Positions 7,867-16,536 are shown, numbered from the stretch's first letter. The stretch: 64,000 nt of DNA from an uncultured Paracoccaceae bacterium (GCA_958439195.1 OY288154.1:84860-148859), one strand, 5' to 3'. Notes: a model not told the origin generated them from the sequence alone. Made by a program: numbers and translations.

Positions 7867-8190
7867 TCAGATCTGCTTTTCGGGCATCTGCACGCGCAGA
7901 CCATCCAGCGCGTCGGACACCTTCAACTGGCAGGTCAGGCGCGACCGGACCGGATCGGGGTTCCAGGCAAAATCAAGCATGTCTTCTTCCATGCTGTCCT
8001 TCTTGGGCAGCTTTTCCACCCAGGCCGGATCGACATAGACATGGCAGGTGGAACAGGCGCAGGCACCGCCGCAATCGGCCTCGATCCCCGGAATGCCATT
8101 GTCGCGGGCACCTTCCATGACGGTCAGGCCGGTTGCGACCTCGACCACGTGTTCCTTGCCGCCATGTTCCACATAGGTGATCTTCGCCAT
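7867..8190 (-). CDS. 2Fe-2S ferredoxin (adrenodoxin/Isc type)
   Basis: A 107-residue ferredoxin with the vertebrate/bacterial adrenodoxin pattern C-x5-C-x2-C-x37-C at Cys40, Cys46, Cys49 and Cys87 (DCGGACACSTC and RLTCQL). Such ferredoxins deliver electrons for Fe-S cluster assembly or to monooxygenases. No partner reductase or isc genes are adjacent, so the role is undetermined; fdxB is common in housekeeping contexts like this. The ATG at 8190 gives the canonical MAKITYVEHGG start. It converges with the Hint gene (21 bases between stops) and diverges from the SOS-boxed OB-fold gene. Confidence 0.9.
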   Translation of the reverse strand: MAKITYVEHGGKEHVVEVATGLTVMEGARDNGIPGIEADCGGACACSTCHVYVDPAWVEKLPKKDSMEEDMLDFAWNPDPVRSRLTCQLKVSDALDGLRVQMPEKQI

Positions 8191-8260
8191 TCTACCCTGC
8201 CTGTTGCGCCAGATGTGCGTTGCTGCTGCACGACATAGGCGATTCCCACCGGCTTTGCCA

Positions 8261-8315
8261 GTGATTGCCCCCAGTGATTGCGCCCGTGATTGCGCCCGTG
8301 ATTGCGCCCGTGATT
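8261..8315 (+). repeat. Short tandem repeat, 12-bp unit GTGATTGCGCCC
   Basis: Three exact copies at 8274-8285, 8286-8297 and 8298-8309, a half copy GTGATT at 8310-8315, and a degenerate 13-base copy at 8261-8273. It is intergenic, between the ferredoxin start and the LexA box. The unit is not a multiple of any known regulatory array that I recognise. Confidence 0.85.
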
Positions 8316-8362
8316 TTCCGCTGGGGTGGCTGCGTTGGGAAGGCTTGTCAGATGCATCGTAT

Positions 8363-8377
8363 GTTCTATATTTGTTC
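8363..8377 (+). promoter_or_regulatory. LexA (SOS) box GTTC-N7-GTTC
   Basis: GTTCTATATTTGTTC is an exact match to the alphaproteobacterial LexA operator GTTC-N7-GTTC, with an AT-rich spacer. It lies 2 bases in front of the ATG at 8380, so LexA bound there would block transcription of the OB-fold gene. In relatives this box controls recA, uvrA and the imuA-imuB-dnaE2 cassette. Confidence 0.75.
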
Positions 8378-8379
8378 TT

Positions 8380-8841
8380 ATGCCAATGCCCTCTGCTCAC
8401 CCCCCTGCCTCCCATTCCGGCAACCCTGCCCTGCGCCCGATGTCGGATTGGCTGGTGCCGACGACACTGCCCGGCACATGGCCGCGCCCGCCTGCGGCGC
8501 TGGTGGCCGCACGGCTGGATGAACCCCCTGCCGGGGCGCGGGTCTGTGTGGCGGGGTTGGTGCTGTTGCGGCAGCGGCCCGGCACGGCGAAGGGGGTGAT
8601 CTTTGTCACGCTGGAGGATGAAACCGGCACCTGCAATGTGGTGGTCTGGGCATCGGTGTTTGAACGGTTCCGCCGCGCGGTGATCGCCGGGCGGATGCTG
8701 CGGGTGACAGGACGGTTGCAGCGCGACGCAGGGGTGGTGCATGTGGTGGCCGAGGCGATCGAAGACCTGTCACCGATGCTGGATCAGTTGCTGCGCCCGG
8801 ATTTCCGCCATGATGGCGTGCGCGCGGGGGATCAGCCCTAA
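8380..8841 (+). CDS. OB-fold protein resembling the C-terminal domain of error-prone DNA polymerase DnaE2
   Basis: A 153-residue product (from ATG 8380; ATG 8440 would give 133). Residues from about 50 onward match the last domain of DnaE2/ImuC: VAGLVLLRQRPGTAKGVIFVTLEDETG, NVVVW, VFERFR, VTGRLQRDAG, VVHVVAE and the terminal DLSPMLDQLL. No polymerase, PHP or fingers sequence precedes it, and imuA/imuB are absent. An SOS box abuts the start. Two readings fit: the remnant of a deleted SOS mutagenesis cassette whose promoter was fused to the 3' end of dnaE2, or a free-standing SOS-induced nucleic-acid-binding OB protein. The frame is intact and codon use is like the neighbours, which mildly favours the latter. 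Confidence 0.7.
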   Translation: MPMPSAHPPASHSGNPALRPMSDWLVPTTLPGTWPRPPAALVAARLDEPPAGARVCVAGLVLLRQRPGTAKGVIFVTLEDETGTCNVVVWASVFERFRRAVIAGRMLRVTGRLQRDAGVVHVVAEAIEDLSPMLDQLLRPDFRHDGVRAGDQP

Positions 8842-8953
8842 GTGGTGCCTTTCAGTGAGCCAGCCTTCCGGTGAGCCAGCCTTTCAGTGGATCACAATTG
8901 CCGTTATGCTGCCCGGCGATCCGGGGCAACCGGGCGCGCGGGAATTGAGGCAT

Positions 8954-9490
8954 ATGCAGAAAACAGCCATTGCGACCGGTCTGATGCTGATGGCGCTAAG
9001 CGCCTGTCAGACGGCGCTGCCAAAAGCCCCAGGTCAAAGCAACCTGGCCGCAGAAATCGTGCGGCTGAACCAGCCCGGACCGCCCACGCAACCGGAAGGC
9101 GCGTGCTGGGAAAGCGACGTGACGCCCGCGGTCATTGAGACGGTGACAGAGCAGGTGGTTGTGGCCCCCGAAACGCGTGGACCAGAGGGGCAGGTTCTGA
9201 CCCCCGCCAGCTATCGCACCGACACGCGCACCCGCATTGTCCGCGAACGCGAGGACGTGTGGTTCCGTGCGCCCTGCCCCACGGACTACACGGTGGAATT
9301 CGTCGCCTCATTGCAGCGGGCGTTGAAGGCGCGGGGGTATTACCTGCTGGCGCTGACCGGGCAGATGGACGCGGGCACGCGCGATGCCGTGCGGCGGTTT
9401 CAGGCGGAACGCGGGCTGGATAGCCCGCGCCTGTCACTGGCGGCGGCGCGGGAACTGGGCCTGCTGCCAACCGCGTTGGAGGAATTGTGA
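8954..9490 (+). CDS. Lipoprotein with C-terminal peptidoglycan-binding domain
   Basis: A 178-residue protein. The N-terminus is a lipoprotein signal with lipobox LSAC (Cys about residue 18), so it is predicted to be membrane-anchored. The last 60 residues (SLQRALKARGYYLLALTGQMDAGTRDAVRRFQ and onward) are a PG_binding_1 three-helix unit that binds cell-wall peptidoglycan. The middle, with TEQVVVAPETRGPEG and TRTRIVREREDVWF, is unassigned. ATG 8954 is chosen because the signal begins there. The stop overlaps the GTG start of the HD hydrolase by 4 bases, so the two are coupled. Confidence 0.8.
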   Translation: MQKTAIATGLMLMALSACQTALPKAPGQSNLAAEIVRLNQPGPPTQPEGACWESDVTPAVIETVTEQVVVAPETRGPEGQVLTPASYRTDTRTRIVREREDVWFRAPCPTDYTVEFVASLQRALKARGYYLLALTGQMDAGTRDAVRRFQAERGLDSPRLSLAAARELGLLPTALEEL

Positions 9491-10122
9491 CCCATTGGGC
9501 AAGCCGCGCGCGGGCGCGCATGGTGGAATTGTGGGCCGGATCGGTGGATGGCGCGCATGACATGGGGCATCTGGACCGGGTCTGGAAAAGCTGCCGCCTG
9601 ATTGCGCTGGATGAGCCGGGGGTGGATGCCGATGTTCTGGCGGCGGCCGCCTATTTTCATGATGCCGTGAACCTGCCGAAAGGCAGCCCCGACAGGGCGC
9701 AGGCATCACGCCTGTCGGCCGATCTGGCGGTGCGGGAGCTGACCGCGATGAGTTTTGATGCCGGGCGTCTGCCAGCGGTGCATCATGCCATTGCGGCGCA
9801 CAGCTTTTCCGCCGGGATCGCGCCACAAACACCAGAGGCGCGCATCTTGCAGGATGCGGACCGGCTGGAGGCGCTGGGGGCCATCGGCATCGCCCGGATG
9901 TTCCTGATCGCAGGTCAGATGGGGGCGGCGCTGTTCGATGCCGATGATCCCATGGCGTTGGACCGCGCGCTGGATGACAAGCGGTACGCGCTGGACCATC
10001 TGGAGGTGAAGCTGTTTCCAGTGGCCGAAGCCATGCAGACGGCGACAGGGCGGCAGATGGCGCAGGAACGGGCGGATTGGATGGCCAGTTTCCGCACAAG
10101 GTTGCTGGCCGAGATCGGATAG
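9487..10122 (+). CDS. HD-domain metal-dependent phosphohydrolase (YedJ-like)
   Basis: A 211-residue HD-superfamily protein. The conserved metal ligands can be placed: H24 in AHDMGH, H58-D59 in AYFHDAVN, and D123 in LQDADRLEALGA. The presence of the GxxxxHDxxH... and DADRLEALG blocks fits the YedJ/YpgQ group, which hydrolyses nucleotides or related phosphates. Translation starts at GTG 9487 overlapping the upstream TGA (GTGA), so it relies on coupling. It ends at a bidirectional terminator shared with degP. Confidence 0.83.
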   Translation: MTHWASRARARMVELWAGSVDGAHDMGHLDRVWKSCRLIALDEPGVDADVLAAAAYFHDAVNLPKGSPDRAQASRLSADLAVRELTAMSFDAGRLPAVHHAIAAHSFSAGIAPQTPEARILQDADRLEALGAIGIARMFLIAGQMGAALFDADDPMALDRALDDKRYALDHLEVKLFPVAEAMQTATGRQMAQERADWMASFRTRLLAEIG

Positions 10123-10158
10123 AAAACGGGCGGCAGATTGCCCTGCCGCCCGTTTTTT
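10123..10158. terminator. Bidirectional Rho-independent terminator between the HD hydrolase and degP
   Basis: A perfect 14-bp stem (AAAACGGGCGGCAG at 10123-10136 pairs with 10143-10156, loop ATTGCC) is flanked by A's on one side and seven T's on the other, so it can stop transcription from both converging genes. Confidence 0.9.
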
Positions 10159-10181
10159 TGCCCAGTCTCTGGTTTCCCGGC

Positions 10182-11702
10182 TTACTGTTCCGCGGGGGCC
10201 GTTTCTTCGACACCCAGCGCCACGAAACGCGGGTCGCCGCCACGGCGCACGAGCAGAAGCAGCGATTTGCGGCCGGCATCGCGCGCCTCTGCCACCCGAT
10301 CTTCAAGGTCTTGCAGGCGGGCAACGGGTTGCTGGCCCGCCTCGGTGATCACGTCACCTTCGCGCAGACCTTTGCTATACGCCTCGGACGCGGCGTCGAC
10401 TGCGGTGACGGCCAGCCCCTTGGCATCTTCAGGCAGGCCAAGTTCGGCCGCGGTTTCCGCGGTCAGCGGCGCAAGCGTCAGGCCCAGAAGTTGCAATTCA
10501 GCCGGGTCCTGCTGCGGGTCGGCGGCGGCCGGGACAACTTCGGCAGCCTCGGCCTCTTCGCGGCGGCCAAGGGTGACGGACAGCGTGGTGGTTTCACCTT
10601 CGCGCAGAACGATCACCGGAACGGCGGCGCCCACCGGGCTGTCGGCAACCTGACGGGTCAGATCGCGCGAACTGGTAATTTCCTGACCGTCAAAGGTGGT
10701 GATCACGTCACCGGCCTGCATCCCGGCATCCTTGGCCGGGCCATCCGGCACATCGGTAATCAGCGCACCACTTGCGGCTTCAAGCCCCATCGCCTCGGCC
10801 ACATCGGGCGTCACGTCCTGAATGCGGACACCCAGCCAGCCACGGCGCGTTTCACCGAATTCGCGCAGCTGGTCGACAACCTTGGTCACGACGTTGGACG
10901 CCATCGAAAAACCGATGCCGATAGAGCCACCGTTGGGCGACAGGATTGCCGTGTTCACGCCGATCACCTGACCATCCATGTTGAACAGGGGGCCGCCCGA
11001 ATTGCCGCGGTTGATGGCGGCGTCGGTCTGGATGTAATCGTCATAGGTGCCGGAAAGTTCACGGCCACGGGCCGAAACGATGCCCGCGCTGACGGAAAAG
11101 CCCTGGCCCAGCGGGTTGCCCATCGCCATGACCCAATCCCCCACGCGCATCAGATCGGAATTGCCGAACTGCACAAAGGGAAGCGGTTCGTCGGACGTGA
11201 CCTTCAACAGCGCGATATCGGTTTTCGGGTCCGTGCCGACCAGTTCTGCCTTGAGCCGGTCGCCCGAGAAGAATTCGATTTCGATCTCATCCGCGCCTTC
11301 GATGACGTGGTTGTTGGTGACGATGTAACCATCTTCAGAGATGACAAAGCCCGAACCCAACGCCTCGGACCGGCGGGGTTCCTGCGGGCCGCCGTCGCCA
11401 TCGGGCGGCATGAAATCACGGAAGAAATCTTCGAACGGTGATCCTTCGGGAACCATAGGGCCGTTGCCCGTTGGCGCGGACACCATCGCCGAGGTGGTGA
11501 TGTTCACAACCGACGGGCTGATCTGCTGGGCCAGGTCGGCAAAGCTGTCGGGGGCCGCCTGGGCGCGAACGTCCAGCGCCGAGCCCAGCGCCAACGACAG
11601 ACCGAGCGCAAGGGCCAGGAAAACGCGGGGGGCCTGGCGCGGCGCGGTCTGGGACTGCGCGTTTTGGGCGCGGGCCGAGGGGGATAGAACGGTGGGATGC
11701 AC
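10182..11702 (-). CDS. degP: Periplasmic serine protease Do (DegP/HtrA family)
   Basis: A 506-residue trypsin-like protease for misfolded envelope proteins. Numbering from GTG 11702: signal peptide about 27-48, catalytic triad H132 (NNHVIEG), D162 (KTDIALLK) and S235 (GNSGGPL), then two PDZ domains at roughly 305-390 and 410-500. GTG 11702 is chosen over the in-frame ATG at 11852 because an AAAGGAG ribosome site lies 6 bases in front of it; the longer form would also bury the signal peptide. The chain has two PDZ domains and a short Q-linker, as in DegQ/MucD. It closes the hflK-hflC-DUF2065 cluster, all concerned with membrane and envelope protein quality control. Confidence 0.93.
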   Translation of the reverse strand: MHPTVLSPSARAQNAQSQTAPRQAPRVFLALALGLSLALGSALDVRAQAAPDSFADLAQQISPSVVNITTSAMVSAPTGNGPMVPEGSPFEDFFRDFMPPDGDGGPQEPRRSEALGSGFVISEDGYIVTNNHVIEGADEIEIEFFSGDRLKAELVGTDPKTDIALLKVTSDEPLPFVQFGNSDLMRVGDWVMAMGNPLGQGFSVSAGIVSARGRELSGTYDDYIQTDAAINRGNSGGPLFNMDGQVIGVNTAILSPNGGSIGIGFSMASNVVTKVVDQLREFGETRRGWLGVRIQDVTPDVAEAMGLEAASGALITDVPDGPAKDAGMQAGDVITTFDGQEITSSRDLTRQVADSPVGAAVPVIVLREGETTTLSVTLGRREEAEAAEVVPAAADPQQDPAELQLLGLTLAPLTAETAAELGLPEDAKGLAVTAVDAASEAYSKGLREGDVITEAGQQPVARLQDLEDRVAEARDAGRKSLLLLVRRGGDPRFVALGVEETAPAEQ

Positions 11703-11904
11703 TCCGAACTCCTTTCGTTTGGCGGTGCCGCGCTGCCTTTGGCTGGCACGGCGGAGCACGCTTGTCATCATCAGGTAAGCAGGCCGGATTGCAATGCAAA
11801 CCGGGTCGCGCCCTCTCAACAGCATGTGAACCCTTTGGGGGGTTTGTTTCAAGGGTCGACCGTTTGGTCGTCAGGTTGGTCGTCAGCAAGGCGGTTGTGG
11901 TCGA

Positions 11905-12105
11905 TCAGCCAGTCCCCGACATTCGCCGCGCCATCCAGACCAGAAGAACGCCGATGGCAACGGCGGCAAGGCCAACAATACGCAGGCGGTCAGCCGGTTG
12001 GCTGGCAAGGAAAGCCAGCACCTGTTCGATACGCGAAGGGGCCAGCGCAAGCGCCAGCCCCTCGATCACCAAAACCAGGCCGAGGCCCAGAAGCAGCCAT
12101 GTCAT
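11905..12105 (-). CDS. DUF2065 family small membrane protein
   Basis: A 66-residue protein with two hydrophobic segments (about 2-22 and 42-60) joined by a short loop, matching DUF2065 (YjeT-like). Its start overlaps the hflC stop by 4 bases (ATGA), and the hflK-hflC-DUF2065-degP order recurs in alphaproteobacteria, suggesting a role with the HflKC/FtsH complex, but no function is proven. The 202 bases between it and degP (11703-11904) hold no gene; a tandem TTGGTCGTCAG pair is at about 11867-11888. Confidence 0.85.
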   Translation of the reverse strand: MTWLLLGLGLVLVIEGLALALAPSRIEQVLAFLASQPADRLRIVGLAAVAIGVLLVWMARRMSGTG

Positions 12106-13004
12106 TCCGTTACGGGAACAGCAGGACCGGTGGCGTTGCCGCGCCCGGCATCCGAGCGGAGATAGTCAAAGAATTCGCTGTCCGGCTGCATCACCATAGA
12201 TGAATTGCCGGGTTGCAGCGCACGTTCGTAAGACGTGAGCGACCGGGTAAAGGCAAAGAATTCCGGATCGCGGCCAAAGGCTTCGGCGTAGATACCGTTG
12301 CGTTCGGCATCCGCCTCACCGCGAATGACGTCCGCCTCACGGCGCGCGTCGGAGGTAAGTTCGACCACCGTCCGGTCGGCAGAGGCACGCACGCGCTGCG
12401 CCGCTTCGCCACCGCGGGCGATTTCATCCGCCGCCTCGCGTTCCCGTTCGGCCCGCATCCGGGCAAAGGTCGCCGACAGGTTCTGATCCGGCAGGTCGGT
12501 CCGGGTCAGGCGCACATCGATCACCTCGATCCCCAGATTCGCCGCCTGACGTCGGGCGATGTCGCGGATCTGGTTCATCAGGCCCGTGCGATCTTCGGAC
12601 AGGACACGGCTGGAATCGACCGATCCAAGCACCTGCTGGATGGCCGGATTGACGATACCTTCCAGACGGCGCAGCGCCTGCTGTTCACCGCCGGCGCCGA
12701 CCGCTTCGCGGAACTGCACAAGATCGGTGATCCGCCAGCGGGCAAAGGCATCAACAACAAGGCGGCGGTCGTCCAGCATGGTGACTTCGACCGGGGTCGT
12801 GGGCAGGCCAAGGATGCGGGCATCGTAACGAACGACTTCCTGGATCAGCGGGATCTTGAAGCCAAGACCCGGATCTTCCTTGACTTGCTTGACCTGACCG
12901 AATTGCAGGACCAGCACCTTTTCGCGTTCATCCACGATAAAAAGCGAGGATAGCGCGGTCGCACCGAGGATGGCGACGATGGGCAGAAGGATTGCGCTTT
13001 TCAT
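12102..13004 (-). CDS. hflC: FtsH protease modulator HflC
   Basis: A 300-residue SPFH/band-7 protein with an N-terminal membrane anchor (residues about 5-24), the VDEREKVLVLQFGQ strand, a stomatin-like core (DARILGLPTTPVEV, DRRLVVDAFARWRI), the coiled-coil region ERERAADEI...ADRTVVELTSDARREADVIRGEADAERN and the C-terminal PDSEFFDYL motif of HflC. Together with HflK it forms a membrane cage around FtsH. It overlaps hflK by one base and DUF2065 by four. Confidence 0.95.
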   Translation of the reverse strand: MKSAILLPIVAILGATALSSLFIVDEREKVLVLQFGQVKQVKEDPGLGFKIPLIQEVVRYDARILGLPTTPVEVTMLDDRRLVVDAFARWRITDLVQFREAVGAGGEQQALRRLEGIVNPAIQQVLGSVDSSRVLSEDRTGLMNQIRDIARRQAANLGIEVIDVRLTRTDLPDQNLSATFARMRAEREREAADEIARGGEAAQRVRASADRTVVELTSDARREADVIRGEADAERNGIYAEAFGRDPEFFAFTRSLTSYERALQPGNSSMVMQPDSEFFDYLRSDAGRGNATGPAVPVTE

Positions 13005-14191
13005 CAGTTGGTTCCCCCGGTCGATGCCGCAGCACCCTGTTGCGCGACGGGACGGTTGAGTTCATTGAGCGGCAGGAACGGCACGACGCCCTGGCCGCCT
13101 TCACCGCTGGCCACGCCGTCAAGGATGACCTTGTTCATGCCACCCAGAACCTTTTCCATGGTTTCCAGATACATACGGCGGCGGGTCACTTCGGGTGCCT
13201 TGATGTATTCCTCATAGACCGACAGGAAGCGGCTCGCCTCACCCTGCGCCACGTTGACGACCTGGGCACGGTAGGCCTCGGCCTCTTCCAGCAGGCGGGC
13301 GGCTTCACCGCGGGCACCGGCGGTTACGCGGTTTGCGTAGGCGTCAGCCTCGTTCTGAAGGCGTTCGCGTTCCTGTTGCGCGGCCTGCACCTCGCGGAAG
13401 GCATCGATCACCTCGCCGGGGGGGGCGGCACGTTGCAGGTTGACGCGGATCACGCTGATGCCGGCCTGATAGCTGTCCAGCGTGCTTTGCACGTTGGTCT
13501 GAAGGTCCGATGCAATGACACCCCGGTCGCGGTTCAGAATCGGCGAAAGCTCTGACCGGGCGATGATGTCGCGCATCGCGGATTCGGATACGGCGCGGAT
13601 GGTGTCATCCGGGTCGGCCAGGTTGAACAGGAAGGCCGCAGGATCGGCGACGTTCCAGACAACCTGAAAACCGATGTCGACGATATTCTGATCGCGCGTC
13701 AGCATCAGGCCGTCGCCAATCGCACCATCGCCCACGGCGCCGATATCGGTTGTGCGTTCGCCGGTCACCGACACGATTTCGGCCGTGATGACCGGCCAGG
13801 GCGCAAAGTTCAGGCCGGGATTGCCGACAGAGGAAAATTCGCCCAGGAACAATTCGACCGACCGTTCTTCGGGCCGGACGGTGTAGAACGACATGAAGGC
13901 CCAAAGACCAACAGCCGCCAACGCACCCAGCATCAGGCCCTGTTTGGTGATCAAGGGGCCGTTCGGATCCCGCCCGCTACCGCCGCCTGAACCGTTGCGG
14001 CCACCGCGACCGCCCATCAGAACACGAAGCTGCTCTTGCCCCTTTTTCATGATCTCATCGATTTCCGGGATCTGGGGGCCACCTTCGCCCGGCCTGCGGT
14101 TGCCGCGCCGGTCTTCGCCATTACGCCCGCCGTTGCGGTCATCGTCACCCGGGCCGCTGCCGCCGCCCCATGGGCCTCCGCTTCCTGCCAT
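13004..14191 (-). CDS. hflK: FtsH protease modulator HflK
   Basis: A 395-residue partner of HflC. A glycine/arginine/asparagine-rich cytoplasmic N-terminus (about 1-75, including GGRGGRNGSGGGSGRD) precedes a single transmembrane segment near 85-105, then the SPFH domain (TVRPEERSVELFLGEF), a long charged helical region, and the ETMEKVLGGMNKVILDG motif typical of HflK near residue 345. First gene of hflKC; 76 bases separate it from gor upstream, so it may have its own promoter or be co-transcribed. Confidence 0.95.
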   Translation of the reverse strand: MAGSGGPWGGGSGPGDDDRNGGRNGEDRRGNRRPGEGGPQIPEIDEIMKKGQEQLRVLMGGRGGRNGSGGGSGRDPNGPLITKQGLMLGALAAVGLWAFMSFYTVRPEERSVELFLGEFSSVGNPGLNFAPWPVITAEIVSVTGERTTDIGAVGDGAIGDGLMLTRDQNIVDIGFQVVWNVADPAAFLFNLADPDDTIRAVSESAMRDIIARSELSPILNRDRGVIASDLQTNVQSTLDSYQAGISVIRVNLQRAAPPGEVIDAFREVQAAQQERERLQNEADAYANRVTAGARGEAARLLEEAEAYRAQVVNVAQGEASRFLSVYEEYIKAPEVTRRRMYLETMEKVLGGMNKVILDGVASGEGGQGVVPFLPLNELNRPVAQQGAAASTGGTN

Positions 14192-14267
14192 TGATCGAAC
14201 CCTTTTTCTGTCTTTGCGCTTTAACTGGTCATGTTTGCGCCAAATTCAAGCAGATGCCTGCTTGCGT

Positions 14268-15626
14268 CTAGCCTTTTCGCGTCGGCTTTCGCATCGTCAC
14301 AAGCTCTTCGGCCATCGTGGGATGGACGGCAACCGTGCGGTCGAAATCTTCTTTTGTGGCCCCCATCCCGATGGCGATGGCGGCAAGCTGGATCAATTCG
14401 CCCGCCTCCGGTGCGACGATATGGCAGCCCAAAATCTTTCGCGTGGCAGCACTGACCACCAGTTTCATCAAAACCCGGTCCTGCCGCCCGGCAAAGATCG
14501 TTTTCATCGGGCGGAAGGTGGCGCTGTAGACCTCGATCTCTTCCTGGTCGCGGGCGGCCTCTTCTGACAGGCCGATGCTGCCCAACTCGGGCTGGGTGAA
14601 CACGGCCGAGGCAATCAGACTGTGGTCGAACCGGGTGGGGATGCCGCGAAACACGGTGTCGGCAAAGGCATGGCCTTCGCGGATGGCGACAGGGGTCAGG
14701 TTGACGCGAGAGGTGACATCCCCCACGGCAAAGATCGAAGGCACAGCGGTTTGCGAATAGTCATCAACGATAATCTGGCCGTGGCGGCCGAATTTCACGC
14801 CCAGATTTTCAAGGCCAAGGTCCGCTGAATTCGGCTTGCGCCCCGTGGCGTAAAGCACAAGGTCAAACTCGCGTTCCATGCCATCGGTCGATACCGCGCA
14901 TATGCCGCTGGCCGTTTTCTCCAACCGGATCACATCGGTGCCGCAATGGATGTCGATCCCGCGCATCTGCATGGCATTGGCGACATGACCGCGGGCTTCG
15001 TCATCAAAGCCACGCAGAATTTGCGCGCCGCGGTAGTACTGGGTCACTTGCACGCCAAGGCCGTGCAGGATGCAGGCAAATTCCGATGCGATGTAGCCGC
15101 CGCCCACCACCAGCAGGCGTTTGGGCAGGGTTTCAAGGTGGAACACCTCGTTCGAGGTGATGGCAAGGTCGCGGCCGGGAATATCCGGGACAAAGGGCCA
15201 GCCCCCGGTGGCAATCAGGATATGCTTGGTTGTCAACGTCTCGCCCGTGGCCAGCCGCACGGTATGCGGGTCGACCACAGTGGCGCGGGCATCGTGGATT
15301 GTGACACCCGCATTCATCAACGTGTTGCGATAGGCGTTTTCCAGACGGTCGAGTTCGGATTCAAGTGTGGCGCGGAAACGCGGCCAGTCAAACGCCCCGG
15401 CCTTGACCTGCCAGCCATAGGCGGCGGCGTCTTCGATGATGTCGGGAAAGGCCGAGGCAAAGACCATCAGCTTTTTCGGCACACAGCCACGGATGACACA
15501 GGTGCCGCCCATGCGGCTTTCTTCGGCAAGGCCAACCCTGGCCCCGCCTTCGGATGCCGCGATGCGCGCGGCGCGGACGCCGCCCGACCCGCCGCCGATG
15601 ACAAAAAGATCATAGTCGAAGGTCAT
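14268..15626 (-). CDS. gor: Glutathione-disulfide reductase
   Basis: A 452-residue class I FAD disulfide oxidoreductase. The FAD-binding GGGSGGVRAAR motif is at residues 11-21, the redox cysteines at Cys43 and Cys48 (GGTCVIRGCVPKK), an NAD(P)H motif GGGYIASEFA near 174, and the interface AVHPTMAEELV at the C-terminus. CVIRGCVPKK rather than CVNVGCVPKK is the form I associate with alphaproteobacterial and plant glutathione reductases. It regenerates GSH, linking it to the GPx- and GST-like genes nearby. It overlaps rpiA by 4 bases (ATGA). Confidence 0.93.
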   Translation of the reverse strand: MTFDYDLFVIGGGSGGVRAARIAASEGGARVGLAEESRMGGTCVIRGCVPKKLMVFASAFPDIIEDAAAYGWQVKAGAFDWPRFRATLESELDRLENAYRNTLMNAGVTIHDARATVVDPHTVRLATGETLTTKHILIATGGWPFVPDIPGRDLAITSNEVFHLETLPKRLLVVGGGYIASEFACILHGLGVQVTQYYRGAQILRGFDDEARGHVANAMQMRGIDIHCGTDVIRLEKTASGICAVSTDGMEREFDLVLYATGRKPNSADLGLENLGVKFGRHGQIIVDDYSQTAVPSIFAVGDVTSRVNLTPVAIREGHAFADTVFRGIPTRFDHSLIASAVFTQPELGSIGLSEEAARDQEEIEVYSATFRPMKTIFAGRQDRVLMKLVVSAATRKILGCHIVAPEAGELIQLAAIAIGMGATKEDFDRTVAVHPTMAEELVTMRKPTRKG

Positions 15627-16408
15627 TCGATATCCGCAAAGATGTTGTCGGTTGGGGCGAATTCGACGAAATCTTCGCCTTCGGTGCCCTGATTGATGTC
15701 GCGCACCGTGACACGGCCATCGCCATGGCCGATCACCACGATGTCGCAGATGTCGATGAACAGCCCGTTTTCAACCACGCCGGGGATTTGGTTCAACACC
15801 AGCGCAAGCTGGCGCGGGTTGCCGATCCGTTTCAGATGCAGGTCGATGATGAAGTTCGCCTCATCCGTGACCAACGGGCGTTCGCCGTTCATGCGCAGGG
15901 TGCAATCGCGGTTCAGGACATCCAGACTGACCAGCGTTTCCTCGATCAGCGCCTTGGTGGTTTGCCAGCCAAAGGGAATGACCTCGACGGGAAGGGGAAA
16001 GGCCCCCAACTGGCTGACTTCCTTTGCGGCATCGGCGATCACGATCATCTGGTCCGACGCGGTGGCCACGATCTTTTCCTGCAACAGCGCCGCGCCGCCC
16101 CCCTTGATCAGCGCAAGATGGGGATCGAATTCGTCCGCGCCATCAATCGTCATGTCGAGCCATTTCACCTCATCCAGTGTGGCGATCGGCACACCGAGCG
16201 AAGCCGCCAATTCCGCCGTGCGCGACGACGTTGGCACACCGGTGACCTTCAACCCTTCCTCGCGGATGCGTTCGGCAAGGCAGCGCACCATCCACGCCGC
16301 GGTGGACCCGGTTCCAAGGCCCAGTTTCATCCCGTCTTCGACGAATTCCGTGGCGCGTTTGGCAGCAACGAACTTGGCCTTGTCGATGGGGGAAAGCTCT
16401 GCAGGCAT
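15623..16408 (-). CDS. rpiA: Ribose-5-phosphate isomerase A
   Basis: A 261-residue enzyme of the non-oxidative pentose phosphate pathway, interconverting ribose-5-P and ribulose-5-P. Hallmarks are GLGTGSTAAW (phosphate loop), the catalytic Asp/Glu region TIDGADEFDPHLALIKGGGAALLQEKI, and the ITDEANFIIDLHL strand. ATG 16408 (MPAELSPIDKAKFVAAKRA) is preferred over the in-frame ATG at 16489: a GGAG site (16416-16419) is 7 bases upstream and the N-terminus then matches the family. Coupled to gor by a 4-base overlap. Confidence 0.95.
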   Translation of the reverse strand: MPAELSPIDKAKFVAAKRATEFVEDGMKLGLGTGSTAAWMVRCLAERIREEGLKVTGVPTSSRTAELAASLGVPIATLDEVKWLDMTIDGADEFDPHLALIKGGGAALLQEKIVATASDQMIVIADAAKEVSQLGAFPLPVEVIPFGWQTTKALIEETLVSLDVLNRDCTLRMNGERPLVTDEANFIIDLHLKRIGNPRQLALVLNQIPGVVENGLFIDICDIVVIGHGDGRVTVRDINQGTEGEDFVEFAPTDNIFADIE

Positions 16409-16536
16409 GGGGCAACTCCTTCGGACCTTGCGCTGCTTATAAGCAATGCGCGCGGGCCGTGTAAGGGTGAATTGCCGGTTTTGGGCCAATGCGCCCCTGC
16501 CCCGCTGCGGTTCCGGGGGCTGTTATCGCGGTCCTG

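Noticed and set aside
8261..8315. Possible CRISPR array
   Set aside because: The units are 12 bases long and directly adjacent, without spacers, and no cas gene is near.
10077..11441. A 454-codon plus-strand open frame opposite degP
   Set aside because: It is antisense to the catalytic domain of degP, contains no recognisable domain, and crosses the bidirectional terminator at 10123-10158.
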